From Leishmania infantum JPCM5 (lineage: Eukaryota > Euglenozoa > Kinetoplastea > Trypanosomatida > Trypanosomatidae): 64,000 nucleotides of DNA. Positions 36,819 through 48,500 of this stretch are shown one piece after another; position 1 is the first letter of the stretch, and each line of letters starts with the position of its first letter. The translations under genes were made by a program, and so were the position numbers. The notes under the pieces were generated by a model that did no database searches, was not told the origin of the DNA, and saw only the letters and a list, made by a program, of their open reading frames with translations. The DNA is taken from assembly GCF_000002875.2 (NCBI RefSeq), contig NC_009388.2:64501-128500 (forward strand). The letters are read 5' to 3'.

Positions 36819-39800
36819 ATGCGCCCTGGTGAGGCAGCCGCTGCCTTTTCCAAGGACCCGGCGGGCGGATCGCGAGCGCCGCCCAGCCCAGAGCAGGACA
36901 CTCTACAGCCCTTCCTCGGCGGCAGTGCCAACGCTACAAGCCCCCAAACCGGCAGCCTTGACGTGAACCTGTTCAGTAACTCGGCTGCCGCCAAGATGCT
37001 TCCTGCGGACGACGAGCTGGCCGCTAGCGAAGGCAGCAGTCATCGCCAGAGGCAGCCGCAGTGCCGCAGCGGCATTGAAGGCGACAGCACAAGCAGTAGC
37101 CGTAACGACGCCGGGAATTCGGTGAACAGCGGTAGCCGCAGCAGCAGCGGTGGTGGCGACCGTGGCGCCACTGCAAGGGGCCCATTCGTCGACATGGAGG
37201 GAAGCAGCGGCGAGGCGAACGTCCCGATCGGCCGCACGCTGAGCGATGACGGTCAGCCGCAGAATGCGCGGCCGAGGTCGGAGGACCCGCCGGCGATGGC
37301 CTCTCTGCTGAGCCGTCACTGTCTAGACGATGCCGTTGCTGTAGACACTGTCGAAGGCGGCGACAGCACTGATAACGTCGACGATGTGCGGCCAGGATCG
37401 CCTTTTCTGCACCGCCGCAACCGCCTGCGCGGGCCCCCTAACGCAACCGTTATGGCACCGGATGCAGCAAGCCGTCGAGCAGCTGGCAGTCGGCATAGCT
37501 CAAAAGTGGACCTGCTGGAGGCGCAGGAGGATCCGCCGATGTTGTCGTCTCGCCAGCGACTCCTGCGCCCCGTGTCGAGCGACAGCATCGTCTTCAGCAT
37601 CGTCTCCTCAAACAGCTCTGGTGACGAGCTGGACGGTCAAGGGTCGGAGGCGGCACGGGCGCGGCTGCACGCTGGCGACGGCGATGACGTGTCGTCACTG
37701 CTGCCGAGCACGTCGGCACTGTCGGGGCCCGCATCGAGCAATGCCCTCCTCTGCCCACGCACCGTGTACGACGCCGATGACAATGGCAGCGGAACTGGCA
37801 AAGACGGCGTCGACAGCGGAGCAGACTCGATGCACTCGTCCCCGGTGGCTGTCACGCTCTGGGGCGTCGACCGCGACCTCCGCCGCAAGCGCATCAAGAA
37901 AGTCAGCCACTACATCCTCGGTCCGCTGCTCGGAGAGGGCAGCTACGGCGTCGTGCGCGACTGCATCGACCTTAACACAGACAACGCCGACCGGCGCTTC
38001 TCGCGGTGCGCCATCAAAATAATCAATGGGAACTACGCCAAGCTCGACACGTCAGCAGCAAAACCGAGCAAGGCGTCGTCGACGTTGGCTGCCGCGACCG
38101 AGGACGGCACTGACGGCGGTGCTCGAGCAGGCACCAGAGGCACACTGAAGCGCACGTCTGGCATTCAGTACCGCCGTGAGGAGGACTTGAAGCGGCAGGA
38201 AACCTTTCAGCGGGAGATGCGCAACCTGCAGCGCTTCCACAGCAAGAACATTATTCGCGCTCTCGACGCCTTCACGCGCTACAGCAAGGAGTACGTCGTG
38301 ATGCCCATCGCCATTTGTAGCTTGCGGCAACTGGTGCAGCAGATGCTGCGCACGCGGTGGCGCGAGGCGGTGCGGGAGTGGCGGCGAGCGCAGCGTCGGC
38401 TGCAGCGGAAGCAGCGGCACAAGCGAGGCCATTTCGCGACCTCGGTCAGCGGAGATCAGACACAGACCCCGTCGCAGCCGTCGCCATGGCTTCCCATGGT
38501 GCCATCTGCGGTGGAGGAGTTGGATATGGATGAGCTTGCCTTTATGACAGACGGCGAGCGCGATGGCGGCGACGATACTGATGGCATCTCCGCGAGCCAG
38601 CCGCACAGCAGCAGCGATGGTGACGACGGCGTGGCTGCTGAGCGGGACAGTGAAGCGAGCATGGTCGACCACGATGAAGAGTCGCAGCGGCAGCATTCTG
38701 CAACCAGCAGCGTCACCGCGACAGCAGTAGGAGGTCGAGTCGCGGCCGCGGCGGCTGCAGTTTCGGAAAGGGGTCCTTCTGGGCAATCTCGCCTTCCACC
38801 ACGTGTCGCCTTCAACGGCGCCTCCAGCACCGCCACCACAACGCACATCATCGACCGCTATACGAGCCACTCCAACGGATCGCCCCCTTCCCAGTCGCCC
38901 CGGCAGAGATCAGGGGAACACTTCCCGACCTTCGCCGGGGGCCACCACCATGGAGGCGGTAACGGAAGCTGGGGAGACGACGTCAGTGACGGCAGCTCCG
39001 CGAGCACGACAGGGGCGCATAACGGCATCACAGTCATGAGCGCGACACCGCCGGCGCTGTCGACCGCCGAGCTCCCGATGGAGTGCGACGACCTCGTCGG
39101 CAGCGGCGCCAACGGCGCTGACGGACGGCCACCCGCCACCGTGTCACCGGCACCGGCACCGGCAGCCTCCACACAGCACATCCGGCCACACATGTCGCTT
39201 CCCGTGTGCTCGCCAACGCTGCTGAAGGGCATCTTCTACCAGCTCATGTCCGGCGTTGCCTACCTGCATCAGCAGCACCTGGCGCACAACGACATCAAGC
39301 CGTCGAACGTGCTTCTCTTCGAGGACGGCACCGTGAAGCTGGCCGACCTCGGCAGCGTCAGCGACACGTACAACGATCAAGGCTCCCCTCTCTGTGCTTC
39401 ACCGGAGCTGTGCAAGTACTTCTACGGCGCCGCGACGCCGCCGGCGTCCTTCTCGCAGTCGGCGCAGCACGTCGGGCGGGACGCGGCGCAGTCCAGCGAC
39501 ATGTGGTGTTGTGGGCTGATGCTCTATTATCTCATCACCGGAAAACCCGGCCCGCTGCCGGTGCAGCTGCGATACTTCCGTGCATTGAACAGCAAGCAGG
39601 CGCACCAGCCGTTTCGGCCCTTCGCGCCGCACGGCGACAGCGGCCGAGCTGCCCTGCCCCCCGTCGTGACCCGCTACCAGCTTTACCGCGAGATTGCGCA
39701 GCAGACAACGCCGGTGGACCTCGGTGGCCTGCCCGATATGGTAGCACCGGACGTGGGCAACGACGTGCTGCTCTCTAGCTCACCGATGTTGGCCAAAGGT

Positions 39801-41360
39801 GAGGCCCCACACGGTGACTCTGTGGACGATGCGGCCACGTCGTCGTACCCGCCCAACGGCGTGCGACATCTCCTGGCAGGGCTCCTCGAGCTGGACCCGC
39901 TGCGTCGCCTCACCGCCGAGCAGGCGCTACGCCACCCGTGGCTACGTATGGCCTTCCGCTCCAAGACGAGTGAAACGAGTAGCAGCAACACAATCAGCCA
40001 GACCAGCGCACCGAATAGCAACGGCGGGCAGCAGGATGATGCACAGAATCAGCAGCAGCAGCTCAAGGCGCCGTCGAAGCAGGCCATGGAAGAGGCCATT
40101 CAACGTGATGTGGCACGTCGCGTGATGGAGTCGCGGCACGTGCAGCACATGCTGCGCCTGGATCGGCAGCGGCACCTTCAGTTCGTCGCAGACTGCTGCA
40201 ACATGCTGAACCTGGCAATACCTCCAGAGATCATCAAGGTGCACCCCGAGGCGCCCTACCACGAGGACAACGGTGCCAGCGTGTGCTCCTCCTCACCGCC
40301 TGCGCTGCAGGTGTATCGCCCCAACTCAATGGCCGCGGCGGCGGCGGCTGTGTCGGGGCGTAACACCCGTCTTGGTCGGCCGTCCGCCGGTGCGAACGCA
40401 CCAGGGCCGCGCGGCAGCACTGGCGGCAGCGAGTGGTCCGTCACCTCACGCAACAGCCACAACTCAGCCGTGGCGGGGATCGTCCTACGGGACGACATGC
40501 GACCACGCGTGATGCCACCCGGGTGCGTCGACACAGATCTGTTCCTCCCGCCCTCGGAAGAGGACTACTATGAGCAGAAGAGTGGCAAGGCGGAGTTTGA
40601 TGTGCGGGTGCTGCGCCGCAAGCCGCTGCTGATGGCGCAGCTCGATGAGTACTTCCACAACGTCGTGCTCGTGCAGTGCGGGTACCGAACGGGGCCAGAT
40701 CCAAACTACCAGGCAATGCGTCTGCGAGCCGTGCCTATCGAGGATGAGAGCGGTGGTGGTGGCAGCGGTGGGAGTCAAGGAGGCACCCAACAGCCAGCGG
40801 TCATGATCTTGCCAGGCGCCTGTGGCAATGTCTGCCGTCGCAGCACGTCCCTAGGACTGTCATCGATGCCGGTAGCAGCGGCGCTGGCAGGGAATAGTTC
40901 CGATGACGGCGGCACCGACGGCGCGAACAGCCGCGGCGGGTCTGTGGACGTGTGGGCCGCCGGTCCTCGCCACAATCCGCGCACCCACGTTGATGATCAC
41001 CGTGAGGTGGTTGCGGCTGCCTCCTCGGCTGGTGCTGTTGCAGGTCGTGGAGCCAACTTGTCCAGAACAAGCGCCGCAGCTGGTCGTTCGCTGATCGGCA
41101 CATCCCCGCCCGGGGCCGCCGCGCCGTCGCGGCCGTCTGCTGCTGGTGGCACCGGCAGCCGGGCTCCAGATGCCGGAAGTCATCCTATTCTCTACTGTGG
41201 CAGAGGTAGCACGGGAGGCAGCGGCAACGGCAGTGCCAGTCGTCGCGTGGCCGGCAGAGGTCGCGGGCGCGGCCAGCGTGACGCCAGCGAGTCCCCGTCG
41301 GAAGAGGAGGCCAATGTCGCCATGCGGGAGAGCTCTAAGTGCCTATGCGGACTGGTGTAA
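36819..41360 (+). CDS. Large divergent protein kinase, LKB1/STK11-like
   Basis: The protein has 1513 residues. Residues 1-360 are low-complexity. The kinase domain starts at about residue 362: YILGPLLGEGSYGVV contains the glycine loop (from G372), K400 in CAIKII is the ATP-anchoring Lys, E466 in FQREM is a candidate helix-C Glu, HNDIKPSN gives catalytic D825, and ADLGSV gives D843 of a DLG motif in place of DFG. QGSPLCASPE is the activation-segment end, and DMWCCGLMLYYL follows. GEGSYG, DIKP, DLG and QGSP-x4-PE together resemble LKB1, which also has DLG. The catalytic loop HND instead of HRD is unusual. Low-complexity insertions interrupt the domain at about residues 410-450 and 515-795, and the lobe ends near LDPLRRLTAEQALRHPWL. 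The C-terminal 470 residues hold a helical segment (MESRHVQHMLRLDR) and disordered sequence. All key catalytic residues are present, so activity is likely. The LKB1 link is inference; a CaMKK-like kinase is the alternative. Confidence 0.82.
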   Translation: MRPGEAAAAFSKDPAGGSRAPPSPEQDTLQPFLGGSANATSPQTGSLDVNLFSNSAAAKMLPADDELAASEGSSHRQRQPQCRSGIEGDSTSSSRNDAGNSVNSGSRSSSGGGDRGATARGPFVDMEGSSGEANVPIGRTLSDDGQPQNARPRSEDPPAMASLLSRHCLDDAVAVDTVEGGDSTDNVDDVRPGSPFLHRRNRLRGPPNATVMAPDAASRRAAGSRHSSKVDLLEAQEDPPMLSSRQRLLRPVSSDSIVFSIVSSNSSGDELDGQGSEAARARLHAGDGDDVSSLLPSTSALSGPASSNALLCPRTVYDADDNGSGTGKDGVDSGADSMHSSPVAVTLWGVDRDLRRKRIKKVSHYILGPLLGEGSYGVVRDCIDLNTDNADRRFSRCAIKIINGNYAKLDTSAAKPSKASSTLAAATEDGTDGGARAGTRGTLKRTSGIQYRREEDLKRQETFQREMRNLQRFHSKNIIRALDAFTRYSKEYVVMPIAICSLRQLVQQMLRTRWREAVREWRRAQRRLQRKQRHKRGHFATSVSGDQTQTPSQPSPWLPMVPSAVEELDMDELAFMTDGERDGGDDTDGISASQPHSSSDGDDGVAAERDSEASMVDHDEESQRQHSATSSVTATAVGGRVAAAAAAVSERGPSGQSRLPPRVAFNGASSTATTTHIIDRYTSHSNGSPPSQSPRQRSGEHFPTFAGGHHHGGGNGSWGDDVSDGSSASTTGAHNGITVMSATPPALSTAELPMECDDLVGSGANGADGRPPATVSPAPAPAASTQHIRPHMSLPVCSPTLLKGIFYQLMSGVAYLHQQHLAHNDIKPSNVLLFEDGTVKLADLGSVSDTYNDQGSPLCASPELCKYFYGAATPPASFSQSAQHVGRDAAQSSDMWCCGLMLYYLITGKPGPLPVQLRYFRALNSKQAHQPFRPFAPHGDSGRAALPPVVTRYQLYREIAQQTTPVDLGGLPDMVAPDVGNDVLLSSSPMLAKGEAPHGDSVDDAATSSYPPNGVRHLLAGLLELDPLRRLTAEQALRHPWLRMAFRSKTSETSSSNTISQTSAPNSNGGQQDDAQNQQQQLKAPSKQAMEEAIQRDVARRVMESRHVQHMLRLDRQRHLQFVADCCNMLNLAIPPEIIKVHPEAPYHEDNGASVCSSSPPALQVYRPNSMAAAAAAVSGRNTRLGRPSAGANAPGPRGSTGGSEWSVTSRNSHNSAVAGIVLRDDMRPRVMPPGCVDTDLFLPPSEEDYYEQKSGKAEFDVRVLRRKPLLMAQLDEYFHNVVLVQCGYRTGPDPNYQAMRLRAVPIEDESGGGGSGGSQGGTQQPAVMILPGACGNVCRRSTSLGLSSMPVAAALAGNSSDDGGTDGANSRGGSVDVWAAGPRHNPRTHVDDHREVVAAASSAGAVAGRGANLSRTSAAAGRSLIGTSPPGAAAPSRPSAAGGTGSRAPDAGSHPILYCGRGSTGGSGNGSASRRVAGRGRGRGQRDASESPSEEEANVAMRESSKCLCGLV

Positions 41361-41478
41361 TGGGGCCGGGTGACCTTTCTATGAGTGCCACCGCCACCGT
41401 GCCCGAGTGCGTGCGCGCCCCCCCCTAGGCGAAAGCATACGAAGATGGCGGCGGCTGGCATGGGAAGCTGCTTGATGT

Positions 41479-41483
<5 letters not shown>

Positions 41484-41519
<36 letters not shown>
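41484..41519. repeat. (GT)18 microsatellite
   Basis: Thirty-six bases of GT repeat about 125 bases after the kinase stop codon, so probably in its 3' UTR. Confidence 0.95.
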
Positions 41520-41520
<1 letters not shown>

Positions 41521-44170
41521 TATGCGATAGGGAGGCGTAACGATGTATTTTGTCTGTGCATGCGTGTATGTATGTGTGCGGTCATGTTGCTTTCATACCT
41601 TCGTCCGCTAGTATGCGTGTCGGTGGAGGAGCGCAGGGGCGTGCGCCTCCCGTCTCCCTCTGTCTGTCGCACGCACGCACACTCTGTGGGTGGGTGGGCG
41701 TGCAGCATGTGGCCTTGAGCGGCCTCGTATTTCGTGTTCGCTTAGTTGCGTCCACCGCTCTTGCGTGGTTTCGGTCTCCCTCCGACGGCCGTTCCCCCCC
41801 CGTCCCTCAGCAATACACACAGACGCAGGCAGAGACGCGGTGCGCTCCTCGACGTGCTCGTGCGTGTCTCTGCGCTTGCCGTTACCTTTTTTGTTGTTGT
41901 TCTTGTCTCTGGTGGGCGCCCGCATGCCCGCGACACGCCGAAGGGTAAAGAGTCGGTTGCGTGGGAGGGGGGAAATGGCGGAAGCCAACTCGTTCCCCGT
42001 TTCACGTTCGTGTGGTTGTCTTCGTGTGTGCACGCTGCGGTGACCTGGCACGGTCAACTGTGCAGCCACGGTAGCCGCAATAACAGCCACGCGCTTGTCC
42101 TCTTCCCCACCACCACCTCGTCGCTGTCACGCGCGCGCTGTCCCGAAGCCGCCATGTGCACGCATCCCCCTCTGGCCCGACAGCGCACCCCAAAACTGCT
42201 CCCCCCCCTGTGCCGTACATCGAAGAGGATACTTCTTACACACACACGCACACTCGAACACGACCACGCAACGGATGCGAGAAACACGTAAAAGGAATGT
42301 GAAGAAGTGCCGCATGAAGGCGGCCGCAAGAGCGAAGAGCGCGTGCCCATACACATCCATGAAAAGAGAGAGAGCACGCGTTGATGGCCCTGTTAGCGAT
42401 ACGGGGCAGGGCGGGACCTCTCACGACACGAGAACGACGCCGTCGTTAGATACGTGTGGGTGCGTGTCTCCATCTGTGCGCGCTGTTTCCCGCACCCGCT
42501 CATTATTCTTCTGCGCGCAGACACAACTATGCAGTGTAGGCAGCGAAACGCGCGCGTGGGTGGCCGGGGGTTATATATGCATGAGTAGCAATGTCGATGA
42601 GCCGATTCAACCCTCCCCCACGCTGTCTCCCACCCACACACGCACATGGCAGGAGCGCAGATTTGCCCTTGGGACGTACTCGCTTCTGTGAGCACTGCTG
42701 CTGGTGTATCTTTCCCCGTCCCCTTCTCCCCCTCTCCCTCTCTCGTGGTTAGTCTGTCGTCTTTAGCGCACCACATCACATCCCATTTCTCTCTCTCTCT
42801 AACTCACACGTGGGGCCGCCTACACGCGAATAGCACCTGCACCTCTCTCTATATATATACACGCACACACACTCAGCAGCAGCAGCAGCAGCGGTGACAC
42901 TCAGAGTTGTGTGACTCATCTCAGGAGCACACTGCCGTGGCTGCCGGTGGTCATCGCACCTCAGCGTATTTACCGGCTCTCTCTCTCTTGTTCTCTCACT
43001 CTGTGTGCCCCCAGCCATTCGACGGGCAGTGCTTGGAGACGCAACACATGCGCACGCACAAGAGAAGCGGGACAGCTTGAGCACGGATACGAAGACTACC
43101 CACGCAGGCACGCAAGACAGGCCGCGAGGTGGGTGGACACGCAGAAAACGATCATGACAAGGAGCAGCACCTCGGCAACACCTTCTTCACCTTCACCAGC
43201 ACGCAGAGGAACGAAGCGAGCACGAACACGTCGATCACGAGCTCCGGCGCATCGTGGGTGTGGGTGTGATTCAACCGCCCCTATCCCCCCTCCTCACTCC
43301 AACACCCCTCGGACCCATCTGCTTCGTCTGCATTGTTTGCGTGTGTATGCCTTCACAGACAACCTCATCACAGACGCACGCAGAGAGGGCACGACACAGC
43401 AGCGCCGCTGCACCCCCGCTTCACGCTCTCTACTCGGCCGCGCCACCCACTCCCCTGCATCCCCCCCCCTTCTCTGCCTGTCCATCGTATCACTGTTGAG
43501 TAGACGCGCTCAGAGAGAAACGGGAGGCAATAGCAGAGAGCGCAGCGCTACGGGAGACAACATCGTCAACACCCGTGCGCGCGCATATACATAGGTGCGC
43601 AGGCAAGCAAGCACGCGCACACATCACGGGCACGGCACTCGCCCAAACTGGCGAGAGAAGCACGATTACGTTGAAGACAGCAAGCAAGCAACGAGAACGA
43701 AGAACAGAAAAGAGGGCCGAGAGGTGCAGTACAACCTACACAGCCGGCATCCGCCCCTCCTCTCCTTCGCAGCTCAACGCCTGAGGGCTCGTGTGCCTGC
43801 GTGCGTCTGGGCGGCAACTGTTCGCGTTGGCCTCGTCCTCTTTCTGCATGTGTGACGCCTTCTCTCGCTTGCGATACGGCATCCCGCACCAACACCAGCA
43901 ACCACAGTGGCGGCTCCGCTCACCATCTCCTCTTCTCCCCCCTCCTCCCCCCTCGCTGCCCACTTCTTCCGTTGATGGTACCACTTTCCGTTTTCTCTTC
44001 TGTCTTGCGCTAAACATTCTTTTCCCTTGCTGCGTGTCCGCGTGTGTATTCTCGCCCGCTCGGTGTCTCGCAGGCAAACATTGTTTGCTTCTTGGGAGCC
44101 ACGATCGAAGGCCACCACCCACCCATCACGGCCACCCTCCCTCACTCCCTCCCTCCTCCGGCAGACCTGT

Positions 44171-44171
44171 C

Positions 44172-44203
<32 letters not shown>

Positions 44204-44219
44204 GACAGACAGACAGACA
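44171..44219. repeat. (CA)n followed by (CAGA)n
   Basis: About 14 CA units run directly into five or six CAGA units. This compound microsatellite lies in the spacer before the 45514 gene. Confidence 0.92.
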
Positions 44220-45055
44220 TACATCCCGCACACGCCCTCTTGGTTGGTGTCCGTGGGCGCGTGTGCGTGTGTGCGTACTGCTTGGTCTCTTACTTTGTTT
44301 TCTCTTGTATAAAAGCGGGCGAAAGGCAGGCGTCCTCTCCGGTGCGTGGCGTTCTCGCGCTGCTGTACGCGTCTTCTTTTCGGTTGGCGCACGCGTGCAC
44401 GTGTGCATATATTTGTGTTGTTTTCCCCTCTCGCTTAACCACGCACCCTCCCTCATCCCATATGCACCTCCTCTTCTTCTTGCCTTGTCTCCCTCTCCCT
44501 CTCTTCTCCGTCTCGCCCTTCCATCTCCCCCTCCCCTCCCCCCCCCACCGCACCTCCACACACCTCGCTGCGCGTGCAGCGGGGGAAGCGTCCGTGAGGC
44601 GTCGGCATCCCTTGGTACATAGAGAGAGGCATGCATGCGGGACGTACGCATAGAAAACGCGCACCCGGCCTTCATTCTTTTTTCGCTCCCCTCACCCTTC
44701 TCTCCCTCTCTCGGTGCGTGTGTGTGGTCATCTTCGCTCCATCAGCCCCGCGTGCGTGCGCCGTTCGTCGCCCCCCCTCGCCTCTCCCGTCGCCTTGTCA
44801 GGCTTCTCGCCAACTGTGGCGAATACCACCACGCACACGTTTCTGCCACACTCCACCAACACGGCACCCCCACCCCTCCAAACCAGTAGCGTGCCACTGG
44901 CATCAGCTCGCTCCACCTTTCTCTTTTCCTCGCCGCCCTCCTCACTCCATCATTATTGTTGTTGTTTTCGGAATACTTGTTGGAGCGCGTACGTCTGCCG
45001 GCGTGCGTGTTGGGCGATATCGGGATTGGGCGTTGTTGCTTGGTCCGCAGTGTTG

Positions 45056-45092
45056 CACACACACACACACACATACGTATATATATATATAC
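45056..45092. repeat. (CA)n and (TA)n compound microsatellite
   Basis: A CA tract at 45056-45072 is followed by TACG and an alternating TA tract at 45077-45092. This AT-only patch stands out against the GC-rich surroundings. Confidence 0.9.
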
Positions 45093-45513
45093 ACACGGTG
45101 GTCTGCCCTCCTTTTCCACTCTCCTCCCTCCCTCCCCTGCTCCTCTTTCTCGTGTTGTTCGCACGCTCCGGACAACATAGGAGGCGTTGTATCGTACTCC
45201 CTCGCACACCTACGCAACCCCCGCGCCCGCCCGCCCTCCCTGGCCTGCCTCGGCGTCTCGCTCCCCGCGTACAAGCGGCTGCACGTCAGCGAGACGAGCA
45301 GCGAGGAGCAGTACGAAGCGAAGCGCAGAGGCAAGAGCACCAGAGAGAGAGGCGTGGCCAGACGAAGCAGCGCACACCACCACCACCACCACCGCAGCAG
45401 CAGCAGCAGTGGCAACGGTCTGTGAGTGACGCGCTGAACTGCGTTCTTCCCATTGTTTCTTCGCTGTGTGTGCGTGTGTGTCGTGTGTGTGGTGTTGCAC
45501 CCTTGCTGCCACC

Positions 45514-48500
45514 ATGGTGATTCACGTATCGGTCGTGCGGAACGGCACGCAAGAGAGCTGTGGCGCAGCTGTCGGCACCGACGACAGTGTCGGCGGCAGC
45601 GGCTACAGAAACAGCAGCATGACCATCAGCGGTGGTGGTGACGCCTTGGAGGATGTCAGCGTGCCGTACCGCCTTCCTGCACCGCTGTCACCACCCACAA
45701 TGGTCGAGGATGAGAATCGCCATGAAAACAGCAACCGCCCCGAGTGCTGCAATGAGCGGACTGGCAGCAGCACTGACGCGGCAGAGAGCGGAGTGGAAGC
45801 GGTGCAGAGCAGCAAGCGAGAAGGCTCGCCCTCAACAACGACATCCACGGCACTGTCGCCATCGGTGGTGCGAGTGCGGCCGGGAGCCAACACGACGAGC
45901 GGCGTTCCCTCCAACCACACTCTCGGGAAGGGCTGCGTCACCATTCCGTGCGCCGTCCGCGCAAGGTCGCCGAGCGGCGCAGCAGCCTCACCCAGTGCCG
46001 CGCACCGCTTCGGTGTCACTCCGCCATCTCTCTTTACGCCAGAGCCTATGCCAGTCAGCGTCAGGGAGCGCACCGCGTCACCGCCGTCGAGCACATCCAC
46101 CGCCGAGGCAGGCCAGAGACTCGGCAGCATCGACAGCGGCACCATCAGCGCCGCGTCGAATTCTCGGCGGCCAGAACCTCTTTGTAAGGAAGCGTTGTAC
46201 GACGCTCAGCAGCTGACTGCGTCCTCGGATTCAGTGCCGGCTTCTGGGTCGCAGCACGCGCCTGCCACGGCATTAGCGCCGCAAGATACAGAGCCACACC
46301 CCATTCCCGTGAACGCCACGGCGTCGCTGTCGTGTGGGCTGCACTCGTGCAGCCTCTACGAGCCAGCCCTCGGCCCTGATGTCGCCACGTCTACCGCAGT
46401 CGGCTCGGCAGCCATGCCTCCCTCGGAAGCCGCCACCGCCAAGCAAAACTCCACGTCGGCTGCATCGGCACCGTTTCGCGTGAGCGAGCAAGCACCTCGA
46501 CCCGATGCTTGCGCATCACCCCTACATGGCTGGGCCTCCTCCGTCAGCAGCGCCAGCACTCGAGTCTCCGGCTCGGCTCGCTTTAGGGAGGAACCTCGCC
46601 CTGCTTCGCCGGTGACGATGGTGCCCTTGCTCACCGCCACGCCGCCCTTCGCCAGCGCCGCGATCGCAGTCACGTCCGCTGAGCCGCCCCGCTCGCTTGG
46701 CGCGCTGCCTCTGTCAAGCGCGTCCAGCTCGTCACCCTCGCCTCCACCAGCGGTGCCATCACCGTCCTCGTCGGCGCCCACGCTCGTCTTTGCGTCCCCG
46801 ACGCACCCTAGATGCCCGCAAGCACCGTCACCGGCGCCGTCAACACCTCCACAGCAGCAGCAGCAGCAGCAGCAGCAGATGCCTTCGCCTGCCAGGATGA
46901 CCTCGTTGGTGCACGTTTCGGAAGGTGAGGAGGTGTGTGAGGATCTGGGCAAGGGCTTGCTATCCTCGCACGGCAACCTTCATACACCGCTCGGCGGCCC
47001 GGAGAAGGGCAACGCCGGCTTCTCCACGGCGTTGTGCGTCTCCTTGCTTAGCGGGTGCGGCGGCGGTAACGGCGGCCTCAGCCCCATCGGCAGTCTGGAA
47101 GCGGCGGGACGAACCGCTCGGCCAAACACCCCCATCTTGCAGCCCAGCGCAGGTCCTCAGTCAAGACCGCAGCTGCTCGAACCGTCTTTCCTCACTGCGG
47201 GCACCCCGTTGGCACAGCCGATAGGGCGATCGCTGGTCGCACTGCCGCCGATTCTCAGCACCGGCGCCGCGGCGAACTCCACCTCATCCTTATCGCTGCT
47301 CCTCCCGCCGTCTGTCATGTCCATCAGTTTCCTCAGCGGCAGCGGCCACACCAATAGCGGCGGTGTAGCCGGCGGCGGCGGCGGCGGCACTGGTGTGGGA
47401 GGCGCTGGTGGCTTTCGGTCACCCTTGGCGTTCCGCTCCCCCTTCACCTCCGTGCTCACGCCACAAGCGCACCACCACGAGCCCCACCACAGCCAACATT
47501 CGGATGCGGTGTCCCCTCACCCCTGCCTCTTCCACCGCCATGCATCTGTGCGGCCTACGACACCACTGCAGCAGTCGCCAGCACTGCAGCACGGATTCAG
47601 TCTTCCCCCCAGTTTCTATCAGCAACAGCAGAAACAGAGGCCTCCCGACCCCTCCCCGCCGCGCACGTCGATGATGTCCATCGCTTCTTCATCGTCCCTT
47701 TACTCCAGGTCTTCACCGTCCCCGCTCGCCTTGGGCGACCCCGACCCCGCGCCCGGGAGCGGCCCTCTGCCAGCCTCGTCGTCGACGTTCATGCAAGGCG
47801 GCGGCGTGGCTGTAGCAACGGCCATGTCGCAAGTATCTGCGCACCACACTGCCGGCGGTTCACCGGCAGCTGCGCGCCGCGCCCCCCGCGTGCACTCCCC
47901 ACTTCTGCTGCCGCCCTCCGCGGCAATGCCATCCTTTACACCCCCGCCCTTCGTCACTGTTCCGTTGAGCGGCATATCTTCTCCCGGCGGGGAGGGGCGG
48001 ACGCGTCAGTCTTCGCTGGCGTTCTTGTCCAGCACCCCTGGCCTCCCTAGTACGCCTTGCCCGGCGCCAGGTCAAGCCGCATCGAGTCTGACGTCAGCGC
48101 CGACGATCTCAGCCGTGGCGGCGCACAAGGAAGCGGATCGAGGGGACGCCTGGAGCGCCAACGCGGCAGGCAGCGGCGCGATAGCGTTGCGTGACGGCTC
48201 TCAGTCGCGAGATCAGCAGCAGCATCACGCCCACCACCGCCTGCACACTGTGAGCCACCTTTCAGCGAGAGGGGTGGCGGCCCAACCGGTAGTGTGTCCG
48301 CAGGCATGGCGTGTGCTTGAAGTCTCTGGCGGCAGCAGCTGCAGCGTTGACAACAGCGGAGATTGCGCCGCCGAGTGGTGCAGTGGGGACGGGCAGCAAC
48401 GCCTGAACATCGCGTCCCCCGCAGACTCGGTAACGGCGCGGCAGCCACACGAACGCGAGGTGCCACATGGCGTTGTGGAGGCGTTGAGGTCACCTGACAT

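Larger units (their letters stand above)
41361..45513. other. Long spacer (4.2 kb), no supportable gene
   Basis: The spacer begins with GT-rich sequence, including (GT)18 at 41484-41519, and turns CT-rich and CA-rich from about 42640 onward, with CT runs near 42790-42800, 42841-42862 and 44490-44550. Open frames give Arg/Ser/Pro/His-rich strings without domains. It should contain the 3' UTR of the kinase transcript and the leader of the 45514 gene; a non-coding RNA or a very small gene cannot be excluded. Confidence 0.55.

Noticed and set aside
43254..45425. Several open frames before the 45514 gene
   Set aside because: They are Pro/Ser/His/Arg-rich, cross microsatellites and overlap each other in three frames; nothing supports translation.
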